Source: Symbiodinium kawagutii (lineage: Eukaryota; Sar; Dinophyceae; Suessiales; Symbiodiniaceae). From it: a stretch of 64,000 bases of DNA. Under the pieces are notes generated by a model. The model was not told the DNA's origin and did not search any database. It worked only from the letters and a program-made list of their open reading frames with translations. Numbering within the stretch: the first letter of the stretch is position 1; every line of letters starts with the position of its first letter. Below are positions 51,821 through 64,000 of the stretch, piece by piece. The stretch lies in the NCBI GenBank assembly GCA_009767595.1, contig VSDK01028676.1, positions 152,088-216,087 of the forward strand. The letters run 5' to 3'. Both the position numbers and the translations under genes were made by a program.

Positions 51821-54800
51821 ACAATGATGATGTAACTTGATATTCTAGCTACTTCAAGATATACATATATATATATATAATATTTATACATGTACTTTGA
51901 ACGCATTGGATAGCAATGATTCCGCATATTCTCACACTGGATGCCCTAGCACCCAAACGTATTATGTATGTGAATGGATGGTGGGAACACAAAATACACG
52001 AAAACAATCAAAAGCACATATTGCCAAACACCATCAACCCGTGACTGATCAGTATTCGATTACCATCAGGTGTGTAACCTGTTCTTGATCATGATTAATT
52101 AATCATGATCATTTGCCATTGCAAACAATAGTTGCTGAAAATGATCGAAGAGCTGAACATGCTCCTGCTGTGCATTGGCCATCTGGCCACCCAAGTTCTT
52201 TTCACTCCATCTGCTTCCATTGCTCTTCAGGCGCAGGCTAGCTTTGGACTTTAATTCGAGTCAAATGAACAGTGCGCAAAGGTGTCAAGGAACAACGTGG
52301 AACTTTGTCCTATGGCTCTAGCAGACTTCCATGGGTCTGCTGCTGCCATTCGATCGACTTCAATGACTTGACAGAGCACTCAAACTTGAAACAATCGCCC
52401 TGGGGCAACCTGGCTCATTGATGTTGATAGCCCTGCTTGGAAGCATCTTGCCAAGAGCTGTGCAAGGGCAAGAAATCCCCTGATGATACAAAAGGCTTTG
52501 CAATGGACTCCTTCTACATATTTTGACCACGTTCCATCTACATACTTTTCCTGTGCAAGATGCCACTTCAGAATACCCAGGTCTGCTCAAAACGCCCCAA
52601 ATGTCTCCCTGGCTGGTGACTCAGCAAGGTTCTTGAACTATCAATAAACAAATCCGTGCATACAAATACATCACATTAATATAGAGATTATGTTTATGAT
52701 ATTTAAAGATATTTTGATCTTATACGTGTGCAAGTTGACCAAGTGTGAAGCAGTTCAGATGTAAACCGGTCAACTCTCAACCAGCCAGTTGGAGATGTTG
52801 GAAGTCCTTCCAATTCTACTATAGTCAGCCAAGTCAGCTCTCTCAAGTCATGAGGTACTTGTAGTGCTTCAATCACAAGCACTGCCACAATCACATGAGC
52901 TTTCTTGTGATTGTGGCATTGGTGTCGGAAATGAAGGGTGCCACAATCTGACGAGACGATGCAGGCTTCACATCATTCTCCATGTCAATGCCAAATTCCA
53001 GCAGGTCTTTGCAGGTCCTGTCCATCACTTGTGCGGACAGTTCTTTGCACTGGCGATCCACCCACCATGTCACTTCGAATGGAGAACACTTCTCGTTGTT
53101 GTAGGCATCACTTGTTGTGGATCCAATGTAGAGCATGTAGTCGTGGACGGGTTTCCAGGTTGTGTTGAACTGCATGTACTCTTCACTTGGATCATTGACG
53201 ATGCGAACCACTTGGCCACGCACCAACACCGCTGGATTCAAGTCTCGGGCAAAAACACCACCCAAGCCACCGGTCAAGACCCGATCCTTGGCCCCAGCAC
53301 TTGAGTAGACCCAGTGAAACTCATAGGTGTAGCCCACTGAGACGTTCTTGCACCATTTGAACTCATAAGGATCCAAAGTGCCACGGGTTGGTGGCTCCTC
53401 CACGGGGGCGCAAAAGAATCCGGGACGGATGTCGTTTGGCATGATCTCCGAGGGATTCTCAAAGGCCTGGTCCACATCAAGGGCATACTCGTCATCATCG
53501 AAGTTGCAATGTTCCGCACCCAAGTGAAAGTGAGTGTTCACGTGGATCAGGTTGGGAAACTCATGTTGAATACCTGGGAAGGGACGGAAGTGATCAAAAA
53601 GTTGCAAATATCAAAGAGTACAGTCTGGTTGTTCGTGGAGTGCATCTAAGGCCTACAACTACCTCTGATCGTTTGTGTGGTGCTGTTTTTGGATGCTGAC
53701 TGGAGGCACAGTCGCTCATGCTCTGCAGAGTGCAAGAATCAAGCTTTCGCAAGTAAACTCTATGACTCTGCCATGGGAATCTATTGACTTTGACGCAGAA
53801 TCAACCTAATTAATCTATTTGCAGAAAAATGATTAGACCGATCCACCACGGGAATCATTTTGCAGTTTGTAGAACTATTACGCTGCTTGACAAGTGCAAG
53901 GGAGGGCGATCCCAAAACAAGTTGTCACGTTTTCCACATCTTCCAATCGAGCAACCACCGGAGCGTGATACGCAAACTTAAGATATCAAACATGCGGAAC
54001 TCGCAGAAGTGAGGAGATGAGACTGCTGCTTTTTTGCTTTGGTGAATCCGGCTGAGCCCTCAGGCCTCTGCCAGCACTGGAATCAGCAGAAGGACACCAA
54101 AGGCTTTAGCCATGGCTTGATTCAATTTGATTCAGGGATCCGACGAAGCACTACACTGCTGAACAACCAGCTCAAACTGGCAGGCAAAGAAGTGGCCGTA
54201 CAAGGACTTGTGGGGATCTGGGCAAAGAACCCCGACCGACAAACATCCGACAACATTTCCCAGCACCCACCCCCAGCAAAGGAAACCCCGAATCCAAGAC
54301 ATCTCAGCAGTGTCAGTAACCCTTAGCCAGCTCTGAGGTTAGCAACCACTCTACTGCGGGTCATCCCCACTTGATGCAGGTAGCGCATGCGGATGTTCAT
54401 TCACCTGAAGTGAGTTCATAGTTCCTCACACTGCTCGCTAGAGCTGGCCAACAGTTTCCTTTCACCAAGGTCAGTATCCCATCTCATGGTTGATGTTTTA
54501 TCTTCATGGTTGCTGACCAATGGCGGGACTACAAAATACATTACATATACATATACTAGAGAGATTGAAACCCATCAACTATGAATCTTGGCTATTTAGA
54601 AAACTTCAAACGACTTTACCATGGAGTATAGACAATAGCAGGGACACCAAAAGCAACGGCTGCAAATGTCATTTCAGATTCAAGGTCAATCATTTAGACT
54701 GATACAGCCAACCAGAATAACAAGCAATAACAGCACCAGTGCTGAAGCACGGACTATAGTCGATTGACTGCTTTTTTCCTGGTCAATGTTGTTATTATAC

Positions 54801-55465
54801 CGACAAGAACCAGTTGCGATAAACGATAGCCACCAATGACCCAGGAATGCTCCATCACACTCAAACGACTGCTAGTGAAAAGACCTGGACAAAGCCGGTC
54901 AATATCGTCGGATTTCCAGATCAAAATTTGTACGGATAGCTAAAAATGCGCATCTCTCTCTCTCTCGCGATAAATATACAAATACATATGTGTGTGTATA
55001 TAAATAAATAAATAAATATATATATATATATATATCTGAATATCATATATAATGTATGTATCAAAAAAATGTTTACATCTAGAGTTTTTGAAATATCGTA
55101 TGTTACTCTATGTAACGCCCAAAATGTGAATGCCTTCTAGCCATTTGAGTGCATCCTTCCTTACATTCAGTGGTGGGGTGGTCTTTCGAACCGTTTGGGG
55201 ATCGAAACATGGTGAACACCTACAAGTACAACTTTTGTGGGCAAAGGAAGACCTGACTTTCTTTGTTTCAATCATTGCATATATACATATATATATATAT
55301 ACATATCTATACTGCTGTATAATTACTGTAAATAGTTCAATAAAGATCTATAGTATATTTATAAATCAATATATATATGCATACATGTATTTGCATATAA
55401 CATATATATATATATATTTATTTATTTATATATACATATCGATCTAAATATACACACTTCATTTA
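51821..55465. repeat. Tandem segmental duplication, copy B
   Basis: This is the middle copy, close to A through the whole unit. It lacks about 0.5 kb corresponding to 49930-50410 of copy A, so exon 2 and part of exon 1 of the gene are missing. The breakpoint is at about 54064, where GAGCCCTCAGG joins directly to CCTCTGCCAGCAC. Confidence 0.88.
52891..54113 (-). pseudogene. Delta-class carbonic anhydrase-like gene, copy B, missing exon 2
   Basis: Exon 3 (about 53585-52891) encodes exactly the same residues as copy A, with one silent base change seen (GCC to GCG in GAEH). Exon 1 starts at ATG 54113, MAKAFGVLLLIPVLAE, then runs straight into a deletion joint. The rest of exon 1 and all of exon 2, including the APQAPRNL block, are absent. 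A functional secreted enzyme is therefore unlikely unless another first exon is used. The core exon nevertheless shows no decay, which points to a very recent deletion or to gene conversion from a neighbour. Confidence 0.65.
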
Positions 55466-56302
55466 CACAATGATGATGTAACTTGATATTCTAGCTACTT
55501 CAAGATATACATATATATATTATTTATACATGTACTTTGAAAGCATTGGATAGCAATGATTCCACATATTCTCACACTGGATGCCCTAGCACCCAAACGT
55601 ATTATGTATGTGAATGGATGGTGGGAACACAAAATACACGAAAACAATCAAAAGCACATATTGCCAAACACCATCAACCCGTGACTGATCAGTATTCGAT
55701 TACCATCAGGTGTGTAACCTGTTCTTGATCATGATTAATTAATCATGATCATTTGCCATTGCAAACAATAGTTGCTGAAAATGATCGAAGAGCTGAACAT
55801 GCTCCTGCTGTGCATTGGCCATCTGGCCACCCAAGTTCTTTTCACTCCATCTGCTTCCATTGCTCTTCAGGCGCAGGCTAGCTTTGGACTTTAATTCGAG
55901 TCAAATGAACAGTGCGCAAAAGTGTCAAGGAACAACGCGGAACTTTGTCCTATGGCTCTAGCAGGCTTCCATGGGTCTGCTGCTGCCATGCGATCGACTT
56001 CAATGACTTGACAAAGCACTCAAACTTGAAACAATCGCCCTGGGGCAACCTGGCTCATTGATGTTGATAGCCCTGCTTGGAAGCATCTTGCCAAGAGCTG
56101 TGCAAGGGCAAGAAATCCCCTGATGATACAAAAGGCTTTGCAATGGACTCCTTCTACATATTTTGACCACGGTCGACGGTCCATCTACATACTTTTCCTG
56201 TGCAAGATGCCACTTCAGAATACCCAGGTCTGCTCAAAACGCCCCAAATGTCTCCCTGGCTGGTGACTCAGCAAGGTGCTTGAATTATGAATAAAAATGC
56301 GT

Positions 56303-56314
56303 GCATACAAATAA

Positions 56315-56359
<45 letters not shown>

Positions 56360-56360
56360 T
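56303..56360. repeat. CTAT microsatellite in duplication copy C
   Basis: About ten CTAT units, absent from the same place in copies A and B, so they expanded after the duplication. Confidence 0.9.
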
Positions 56361-56551
56361 ATGTTTATGATATTTTGATTTTATACGTGTGCAAGTTGAC
56401 CAAGTGTGAAGGAGTTCAGATGTAAACCGGTCAACTCTCAACCAGCCAGTTGGAGATACTGGAAGTCCTTCCAATTCTACTATAGTCAGCCAAGTCAGCT
56501 CTCTCAAGTCATGAGGTACTCGTAGCGCTTCAATCACAAGCACTGCCACAA

Positions 56552-58256
56552 TCACATGAGCTTTCTTGTGATTGTGGCATTGGTGTCGGAAATGAAGGGT
56601 GCCACAATCTGACGAGACGATGCAGGCTTCACATCATTCTCCATGTCAATGCCAAATTCCAGCAGGTCTTTGCAGGTCCTGTCCATCACTTGTGCGGACA
56701 GTTCTTTGCACTGGCGATCCACCCACCATGTCACTTCGAATGGAGAACACTTCTCGTTGTTGTAGGCATCACTTGTTGTGGATCCAATGTAGAGCATGTA
56801 GTCGTGGACGGGTTTCCAGGTTGTGTTGAACTGCATGTACTCTTCACTTGGATCATTGACGATGCGAACCACTTGGCCACGCACCAACACCGCTGGATTC
56901 AAGTCTCGGGCAAAAACACCACCCAAGCCACCGGTCAAGACCCGATCCTTGGCCCCAGCACTTGAGTAGACCCAGTGAAACTCATAGGTGTAGCCCACTG
57001 AGACGTTCTTGCACCATTTGAACTCATAAGGATCCAAAGTGCCACGGGTTGGTGGCTCCTCCACGGGGGCGCAAAAGAATCCGGGACGGATGTCGTTTGG
57101 CATGATCTCCGAGGGATTCTCAAAGGCCTGGTCCACATCAAGGGCATACTCGTCATCATCGAAGTTGCAATGTTCCGCACCCAAGTGAAAGTGAGTGTTC
57201 ACGTGGATCAGGTTGGGAAACTCATGTTGAATACCTGGGAAGGGACGGAAGTGATCAAAAAGTTGCAAATATCAAAGAGTACAGTCTGGTTGTTCGTGGA
57301 GTGCATCTAAGGCCTACAACTACCTCTGATCGTTTGCGTGGTGCTGTTTTTGGATGCTGACTGGAGGCGCAGTCTTTCATGCTCTGCAGAGTGCAAGAAT
57401 CAAGCTTTTGCAAGTAAAGTCTATGACTCTGCCATGGGAATCTGTTGACTTGTACGCAGAATCAACTCAATCTATTTGGAGAAAAATGATTAGACCGATC
57501 CACCACGGGAATCATTTTGCAGTTTGTAGAACTATCACGCTGCTTCACAAGTGCAAGGGAGGGCAATCCCAACAAGTTGTCACGTTTTCCACATTTTCCA
57601 ATCGAGCAACCACCGGAGCGTGATACGCAAACTTAAGATATCAAACATGCGGAACTCGCAGAAGTGAGGAGATGAGACTCTTTGTCTGCTGCTTTTTTGC
57701 TTTGGTGAATCCGGCTGAGCCCTCAGGCTCAGAGTTATAGATGTTATATGGAAAATTGTTGGGGGTGCAAGACCATTGATTCTGAGGGCTCGTCTTCACC
57801 AATGATCAAAGCACAAAAAAAGACTATGGTGCATCCAAGAACTCACAGGCTTCACTCGCGGAGGCTCCTTTCCCTCGAAGGACTCCGTGAGATTACGCGG
57901 AGCTTGTGGTTCTGCATCGACGCAGGGAAACTCTCGTGCGGGTGCCGCGGTCGTAGTAGTTGGATAAGGATAATGATGGCCACTATCAAGATGCTCCCAA
58001 ACCCACCATGGAATCCCATCTCGGTCAAGCTTCTCCTTGTTTCCTTGGCTTGCAAAAACTTTGGACACATAGTCGTAGGACAACAAATCTATGTGAAAAA
58101 ACAAACATGCTCGTGCATCTTGACAGATCTGTTTATCTACAAATGATCAAAGCGTCGGTTCATCTGCATCAGCGCCGAGTCATCACAGCTGCCTTCATGA
58201 CAAGCCTTCTCTGCCAGCACTGGAATCAGCAGAAGGACACCAAAGGCTTTAGCCAT
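56552..58256 (-). CDS. Delta-class carbonic anhydrase-like secreted protein, copy C (spliced)
   Basis: This copy has the same exon structure as copy A. Exon 1 starts at ATG 58256 (MAKAFGVLLLIPVLAEKACHE; one Val for Ile relative to A). Exon 2 lies at about 58048-57847 and encodes the same residues as in A. Exon 3 (about 57246-56552) encodes a core identical to A and B. The segment read into exon 2 from the upstream side shows changes (N to D and T to S in its apparent translation), which supports that segment being intron and the rest exon. The same zinc-ligand candidates (HFHLGAEH) and CSPFEVTW block are present. It is probably functional. Confidence 0.7.
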
Positions 58257-58659
58257 GGCTTGATTCAATTTGATTCAGGGATCCGACGAAGCACTACACT
58301 GCTGAACAACCAGCTCAAACTGGCAGGCAAAGAAGTGGCCGTACAAGGACTTGTGGGGATCTGGGCAAAGAACCCCGACCGACAAACATCCGACAACATT
58401 TCCCAGCAGCCACTCCAGCAAAGGAAAACCCCGGATCCAAGACATCTCAGCAGTGTCAGTAACCCTTAGCCAGCTCTAAGGTTAGCAACCACTCTACTGC
58501 GGGTCATCCCCACTTGATGCAGGTAGCGCATGCGGATGTTCATTCACCTGAAGTGAGTGCATAGTTCCTGACACTGCTGACTAGAGCTGGCCAACAGTTT
58601 CCCTTCACCAAAGTTAGTATCCCATCTCATGGTTGATGTTTGATCTTCATGGTTACCGG

Positions 58660-58801
58660 CGTCCCAATGGGTGTCACTCCCAAGCAGGTCCCACCCCCCC
58701 ACGCACTGGTGCCGCTTGGTCACCAATCTTCTGCGATCCAACTCCAGCGAGATCCTGAGGCACATCAACGGCTGCATCCCATGGATCCTGTGAGATCCCA
58801 A
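58660..58801 (-). CDS. Exon-like island just beyond duplication copy C, unknown protein
   Basis: The minus frame reads HRIHGMQPLMCLRISLELDR and RRLVTKRHQCVGGWDLLGSD. It begins within a few bases of where homology to the triplication ends, so the copy C breakpoint lies at an exon flank. No family recognised. Confidence 0.3.
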
Positions 58802-59463
58802 AAGGCCGATATCATGTGAAACGGTTGGGTATGATAAACCGTGGTTGTAATCATGGGATCATGAGCAATCATAGGGGATAAAAAGCAACAAAAAAGGGAA
58901 TCATATCCCATGAATGGTTGATAATGATAAACCGTGGTTATTAACAAGGGGATGTATGATGACCAATAATAGGGGATACACCCATGTACCAATTACAATT
59001 GTTACTAATGGTACTGATGTAGTTATTGTATAAATTGTATATTATCAACATAAATATCATACTACATGTAATTATGGTATATCTAAAACATTTACCCAAC
59101 ATTCACCCAGAAACATTCCATATGACTCTATGATTAATTATGATATATTTGCCCACATCACTGGAGTCTTTCATGAGGGAATGGAGGAAAATATCGAGCG
59201 GTATGGGCACCAACTTGGTCAGTTCTCACAACTGGTTGAGCGCACATTCCGTGATGTTCGACGCTTGTCCCAGCCGTTTTGGAGTGGTCGTATGAAGTTG
59301 GAACCGTGAAACGATGGATTGGCTATCCATCCAAGCTACTGATAGTCAATACCACCCTCGCCACAAATCACCACAAATTCTTGCTTTTGTCCAACATGTT
59401 TTCGGCATCATCAATCATTGATGTACTGTTGCTAAGCTGTTGTTTCATGTTTACTCGTCATAT

Positions 59464-59574
59464 GGCAGTGGGTCAAAACCCCGTACCCCTGGTTCCCCAT
59501 CAGTACCCATTGATTTCCCTTATTATTGTTGGTAAATCCCCCATTAGTTGGTTGGTCAATATTGACCCATAGCC
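59464..59574. mobile_element. Inverted-repeat element, family M3, opposite orientation
   Basis: Begins GGCAGTGGGTCAAAACCCC and ends TTGACCCATAGCC, with flanking 4-bp repeat ATAT. It is inverted relative to the copies at 34389 and 60452. Confidence 0.8.
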
Positions 59575-59639
59575 ATATATCTGGTATATCCCCTATTATT
59601 GTTGCTTATTATCCCCTATTATTAACCATTAACCATTGG

Positions 59640-59821
59640 TTGGTTAACTGCTTGACCACCAGCCCAAGTGGCTCGAAGGAAGGCTCATCAAAGGGCCAGG
59701 AAGGCCAGCAACGACACGGCTGTTCCTTCACGCGTTGCTCCCAGGCTTCACCGCCTCGCGACTGGAGAAGGCTGGTGAACAATGGCCTCACCATTGTTAG
59801 CATTTCGTTACCATTGTTCAC
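59640..59821 (-). CDS. Exon-like island, unknown protein
   Basis: The minus frame reads LLQSRGGEAWEQRVKEQPCR and CWPSWPFDEPSFEPLGLVV. CpG-rich, with an M3 element ending about 65 bp before it and a microsatellite directly after. No family recognised. Confidence 0.3.
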
Positions 59822-59825
59822 CAGC

Positions 59826-59885
59826 CAATAATAATGATAATAATGATAATGATAATAATGATAATGATAATAATGATAATGAAAT
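59826..59885. repeat. ATAATG/ATAATA microsatellite
   Basis: Mixed ATAATG and ATAATA units, just after an exon-like island. Confidence 0.85.
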
Positions 59886-60451
59886 AGTGCTATTCAATTG
59901 ACTAATAATAATAATAATTAACGATAAATGATAACACTATTAGATATCACTAGTAATAGTAACTAATAACAGTCGCATTTGATATTTATTGCTTTACATT
60001 TACTGGATAATAGTTGTATTGAGTATTGATCATTGTTTAATGGCTATTTGATTGATGATTCTATCAATGATAAATGGTTATATCGTAGATAATGATATCT
60101 ACTTATGATGGTGATGCTTATTTTACCAATTGTTATTTCATTAGGGTTACTAAATAATGCTTATTCAATGATGGCATGGTGAAATACATATGGTGAAACA
60201 CGGGCTGTTGAGCAACGTGGCGTGCACTCGTCGCGTGCCACGGGCGATTCGGTTGTGCAACCAAGGAACCGGTGCCCAAATGTGGCAAGGAAAATCCCGT
60301 AGCCTCGCAGTGGCTTGGGATATCTCCGTGGAAAGGGTCACCAGCTCCCTTCCCCAAAAATTGCGAGCAATATAGTGGTTTCTAGCTGGTTATAATGGTT
60401 GATAGTAGAGGATGATAACTAACAGTTATAGGGGATATATACCAACTATAT

Positions 60452-60574
60452 GGCTATGGGTCAAGCAGTTAACCAACCAATTTCATGGTGGCTGTTACCC
60501 AGCCAACTGTAGGGGAAACAGCCTGGTTAATGATAGGGGAACCAGGGGGACTAAGGGTGAACTGACCCACTGCC
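60452..60574. mobile_element. Inverted-repeat element, family M3
   Basis: Begins GGCTATGGGTCAAGC and ends CTGACCCACTGCC, with flanking 4-bp repeat ATAT. Confidence 0.8.
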
Positions 60575-60579
60575 ATATC

Positions 60580-62250
60580 CCAAGGCCCAAAGGATGACAA
60601 CTACCACGACGAGCCGTACCCAAGCAATGACTTCTTCAATGCTAATCGGGGAGACCTGCATGAAGAAGGGGGCTCCAGCATCAGGGCATATCAGGACACA
60701 ACCTTTGTGAATGAACAGCTTTGCCAAGAACATCCTGGCTGCAGCTTTTAGAAAAAAGAAGCAAAGATTGCAAAAAAACAAGTAGCGTTTATAACACATG
60801 CGATTACTGCACATAGCTCGTGACTGTCTCGGTGCAAATTGGATGAAGATCGAACAACGATCACGATTAAATAAGGATGACTAAAATAAAGAATATAAAG
60901 AGTTATATTTTGTTGACAAAACGATACAGTAGGTTGTATATAGTCAAACATGAAACAGCTATCCCAGAGAAAAACATCAGATATACTTGAATCGTGGTAT
61001 TCGAAACCAACAAAAGGTACTGGTACGATCCCAACAAAGTTTTGTAGTCCCCTGCTTTTTAGACTATATCCACACGTTGTTTTGCCACGAGTTTAGGGTC
61101 AAACATGCTGCTTTGCCCTCCAAGAATGGCATGCAATCATGTTGTCATGTCAATGATGCATTTTCGGACATACCCGTGATCTACGAGCCCTAAGAGCATC
61201 CACTCACAATTCGGTGCCCAACCCTTGTCACTGGATGATAGTCATCACACTATATCATTATTTATTATTATATCAGTCCTGCTTCGATTATAATCAACCA
61301 CAACTACGGATCTTGAATGATAGTCATCACAATTAGAGTCATGACGTAAGGATCATCCTGTGCTACCAGTCACAAGGTGTCATCCAAGCTTGTCGTGTTC
61401 AGCACCCGTTGCTACGCACATTTCATCAGCGATAGACTACTTGGATGGTCATCTCACAGCTGGTATCCCTTGTAACGAGTCTCAGTGGGTTATACCACTG
61501 ATGAAGGGCTTATAACCATGGTTATAAATGTTATAATCCATGGTTAGTAAGTCGGATCATCATCCAGTAAGTATGGTTGGCTGAACTAGTCTGAGTTGCG
61601 TTCACCACTTACTAACCGGGATGCCAATCAAAACAGCACCAAATCACCAAATCACTTTCAAAGAACAAGCAACGGAGGTTCTGCACCGTTTGTGGAAAAA
61701 AAAAACGTGGCCACTCTACGATTTCCTGCCTGCTCAACATTCGAGCACGTCCCTCACATTGCATGAGCACTAGGATAAAGCAAACGCAAGGAAGGGCTAT
61801 TGGAAATACAAAGCAGTACTGAACAGGAAACAGCTGAAGGATATGTGGAAAATAATTGAACAAAATGATACTATACTGAGGTCTTGGAAAAAATGTGCTT
61901 AAAAAACGGCTGTGCCGGGACTGAATGACTGAAACCTCACAAATCACACGGAATGGTACAATACGTGCAACATGTTTTTTCTCCAAAGAACGGAAGCATC
62001 TAATAATCTAAGACCAAATCTGGCAAATGGCCATGTACACTTAAATTATGTTTGTTTTTCCCGTAGCCCATAGATGCTTTTTTGGAAGCAATGGAATCAG
62101 TTTTGCCCAATACACACGGCGCACGGACATGCACACAGTCTACAATGACACGGTAAATAAATACATAGCATCCACTTTTATGAATGACACTGCGCGCAAC
62201 AGGAAACAAATTATGACATCTACACTATAAATAATTTATTCAATGTGAAT
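60580..62250. other. Non-coding stretch, no recognised gene
   Basis: AT-rich DNA. A 124-codon minus frame at 61612-61986 has the hydrophobic, Cys/Phe-rich composition of a chance frame in AT-rich DNA and is not called. Confidence 0.45.
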
Positions 62251-62260
62251 AAACCATTGA

Positions 62261-62440
62261 TCAGTATGCCTCCTGCAGAGCTTTTGCAGGCTGCCAACAA
62301 AGACGGAGTGTCCACCCAACCGCGTCCCTCCTTCCCTTCGAGCGACACTCACGGGCGGTGGCAATGGCTTTACGGCGCTGCCTTTCCTCCGGCCTGGTGA
62401 TCCTGCTGCGCTTGGGATGGTGGCTGGTGGAAATGATGGG
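62261..62440 (-). CDS. Exon-like island, unknown basic protein
   Basis: The minus frame reads RSRITRPEERQRRKAIATAR and ECRSKGRRDAVGWTLRLCWQ then PAKALQEAY. Basic and helical in character. No family recognised. Confidence 0.32.
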   Translation of the reverse strand, partial: PIISTSHHPKRSRITRPEERQRRKAIATARECRSKGRRDAVGWTLRLCWQPAKALQEAY

Positions 62441-63345
62441 GTTTTCATAGGGGTCAATAAGGGTGACAGTCAATGATGGTTGGTGGTGGTTGATCATTTT
62501 GACACTGGCTGATGGTGGTTCATCATGAGTAATTAATGATAGTTGATTGATGGTGATGGCCAGTTGTACCGTCTTGATTCTTAATGATTGGCAATGCTTG
62601 CCTATGGCAGTTTATGGTGAAATGGTTGATAATGATCTTGTCATATGCGCATCTTCGTGATTGTGAAACCAAACAAATGATGAGCCTAGGCAATCTGAGT
62701 AGGACACCCAGAAGATAGGCACCGATACATGAGACAAGCTGTATGCAAACTAATAATAGTAACAATATACAGTATGAGGTAACAATATGTAACAATATAA
62801 TGTAGTATGATAGAAGAACATGCTACCACAAAACTTTACGATACATGTGAAAACGACTCAGTCTATACTGCAGTGTATATACTGTATTTACATGCAGTAC
62901 ATTAGCTCGCGTACGGCAGCTCTGGGAAGGCAGAAACAGCATCAACTTAGTGCTGCCCTGACTCCAGAAGCAGTACGAGTAACTCCTTAACATATGGCTG
63001 GTCAAGGGCCCCGGTACCCCTGGCTGTTCATACCCCATATATGACCAGAATAATTCTTGTTGGGATGTTCCCCTCATGATTCTTTGGTTGGTTGGCATCC
63101 ACTTCTATATTATCCCCAAGGAGGGTTCTGGTCATCATCACAGCATGACTCTCAAATCCTCTCCCCCCTCAACCCTCCCAAGCTTAAGTCCTTCACCTAA
63201 TCGATGTGGGATCCCAGCCGTGAATCGGAGGATACCAACTTTTGAATGAATCATTGGGCATTTGGCCTGATCCGCAATTTTTCAACAAATCGTTAGATCT
63301 GACATGATCTTACAAACGAAAACCGTTGAAGTATAATTCTAATAT

Positions 63346-63457
63346 TAAGATTTTTCAAAACAGGGGTACCCCTAAATATCTCTGAATCATCCTTTATCAA
63401 CCAATTACAGTTGTAAACCAAGCCTTTTTGGAAGTACCGTTGTTTTGACAAACCACC
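63346..63457. mobile_element. Inverted-repeat element, family M1
   Basis: TTTTTCAAAACAGGGGTACCCC at the left and GTTTTGACAAACCACC at the right, with flanking 4-bp repeat ATAT. Confidence 0.68.
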
Positions 63458-63534
63458 ATATCCGGAAAAATCTGTATTACTATGCAGGTCTTCGTTGGTT
63501 GGCTCTTTAAAGCTGCTTGGGAGTTGTCACTAAG

Positions 63535-63650
63535 ACACCTGGCTAGGGTACAAAGTCCCGTGGTTCTCCCTAGCGAAACGTGCCTCGGCTACCCTTGACT
63601 GACCTGCTCTGCGGGATTGTCGCGGAGGTGGGGAAGTGGTTGGTTTGAGT
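63535..63650 (-). CDS. Exon-like island, unknown protein
   Basis: The minus frame reads SPPPRQSRRAGQSRVAEARF and ARENHGTLYPSQVS. Short but CpG-rich and well composed. No family recognised. Confidence 0.25.
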
Positions 63651-64000
63651 GGAGATTGGTGATGGGAAATGGTGGTTACTGTGGGTTTATAAGGGTAACA
63701 AGGGTGAGTATGGGTCAATGACGCTTCATGACTGTTAGCGGTGGTGGGTAATGGTTGATGATGGTGATGTTAAACATTGATTATATGATCATGGTGTTAT
63801 TGATGGTCGATGAATGCTGATCATATGCACATGATTTATAATGCTTTATAAGTCATCAATCCATGTTGATCATGATGTTTTTCCGACAATTTTATGTAGA
63901 TGCTCAATAAGCAGGGGTCTACATATATAGGGGGATTACTTTGGATCTGAATCGCGTGTCAGCAGAAGCATTCAATTATCCTTGCCTGGGCTCCGACAAG

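Larger units (their letters stand above)
55466..58654. repeat. Tandem segmental duplication, copy C (truncated at the high-coordinate end)
   Basis: This is the third copy. Homology stops at about 58654, after the TTGATCTTCATGGTT block, so it lacks the last kilobase seen in A and B. It contains a CTAT microsatellite expansion (56318-56359) and several small indels absent from A and B. Confidence 0.85.

Noticed and set aside
61612-61986. 124-codon minus frame
   Set aside because: AT-rich chance frame with hydrophobic, Cys/Phe-heavy composition and no motif.
1-64000. CRISPR arrays, bacterial operons, tRNA or rRNA genes
   Set aside because: Tandem repeats here lack unique spacers of constant length, and no cloverleaf or conserved rRNA segment was recognised by eye. 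A covariance-model scan was not possible.

Overview
The window looks like nuclear DNA from a dinoflagellate, most likely a Symbiodiniaceae-type alga. The signs are a very low density of open genes in repeat-rich DNA, a non-LTR retrotransposon carrying its own cytosine-5 DNA methyltransferase and the GEATNPGP motif, a secreted delta-class carbonic anhydrase-like gene, degenerate TTTAGGG telomere-type repeats, and splice sites that do not all fit a simple GT-AG model. There are no bacterial operons, tRNA or rRNA genes, or CRISPR arrays that I can see. Two assembly gaps (N runs) are present, at 16009-16119 and 27466-27480.

Layout. 1-34.6 kb is TG/CA-rich non-coding DNA holding many short (about 0.1 kb) inverted-repeat elements of at least four families, micro- and minisatellites, and small GC-richer islands. 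Most of the islands read best as short exon-like frames on the minus strand. I recognise no protein family among them. 34632-45253 is an apparently complete 10.6 kb non-LTR retrotransposon on the minus strand. It is bounded by a perfect 19-bp target-site duplication and has a short A tail. Its first open frame carries a cytosine-5 methyltransferase, a run of beta-grasp/ubiquitin-like segments ending in LKGG, an RRM-like segment and a coiled coil. Its second frame carries a membrane-like segment, a 2A-like NPGP motif, an endonuclease, a reverse transcriptase, a zinc knuckle and RNase H. The two frames are in the same phase and separated by one TGA followed directly by CTA, the classic leaky-stop context, so a single polyprotein of about 3,480 residues is possible.

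About 46.8-58.65 kb is a tandem triplication of a 3.2-5 kb unit. Each copy carries a minus-strand, multi-exon, secreted delta-carbonic-anhydrase-like gene. The main exon is almost invariant in the three copies (one silent difference seen) while introns and flanks have drifted. The middle copy has lost exon 2 and part of exon 1. The first copy carries an extra minisatellite block. 58.65-64 kb returns to repeat-rich DNA with further small minus-strand exon-like islands.

The methyltransferase-bearing retrotransposon, the minus-strand carbonic anhydrase array and the minus-strand exon islands all point the same way, as expected for the one-directional gene blocks of dinoflagellates. Functional assignments rest on motifs read by eye. 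No database search was run.
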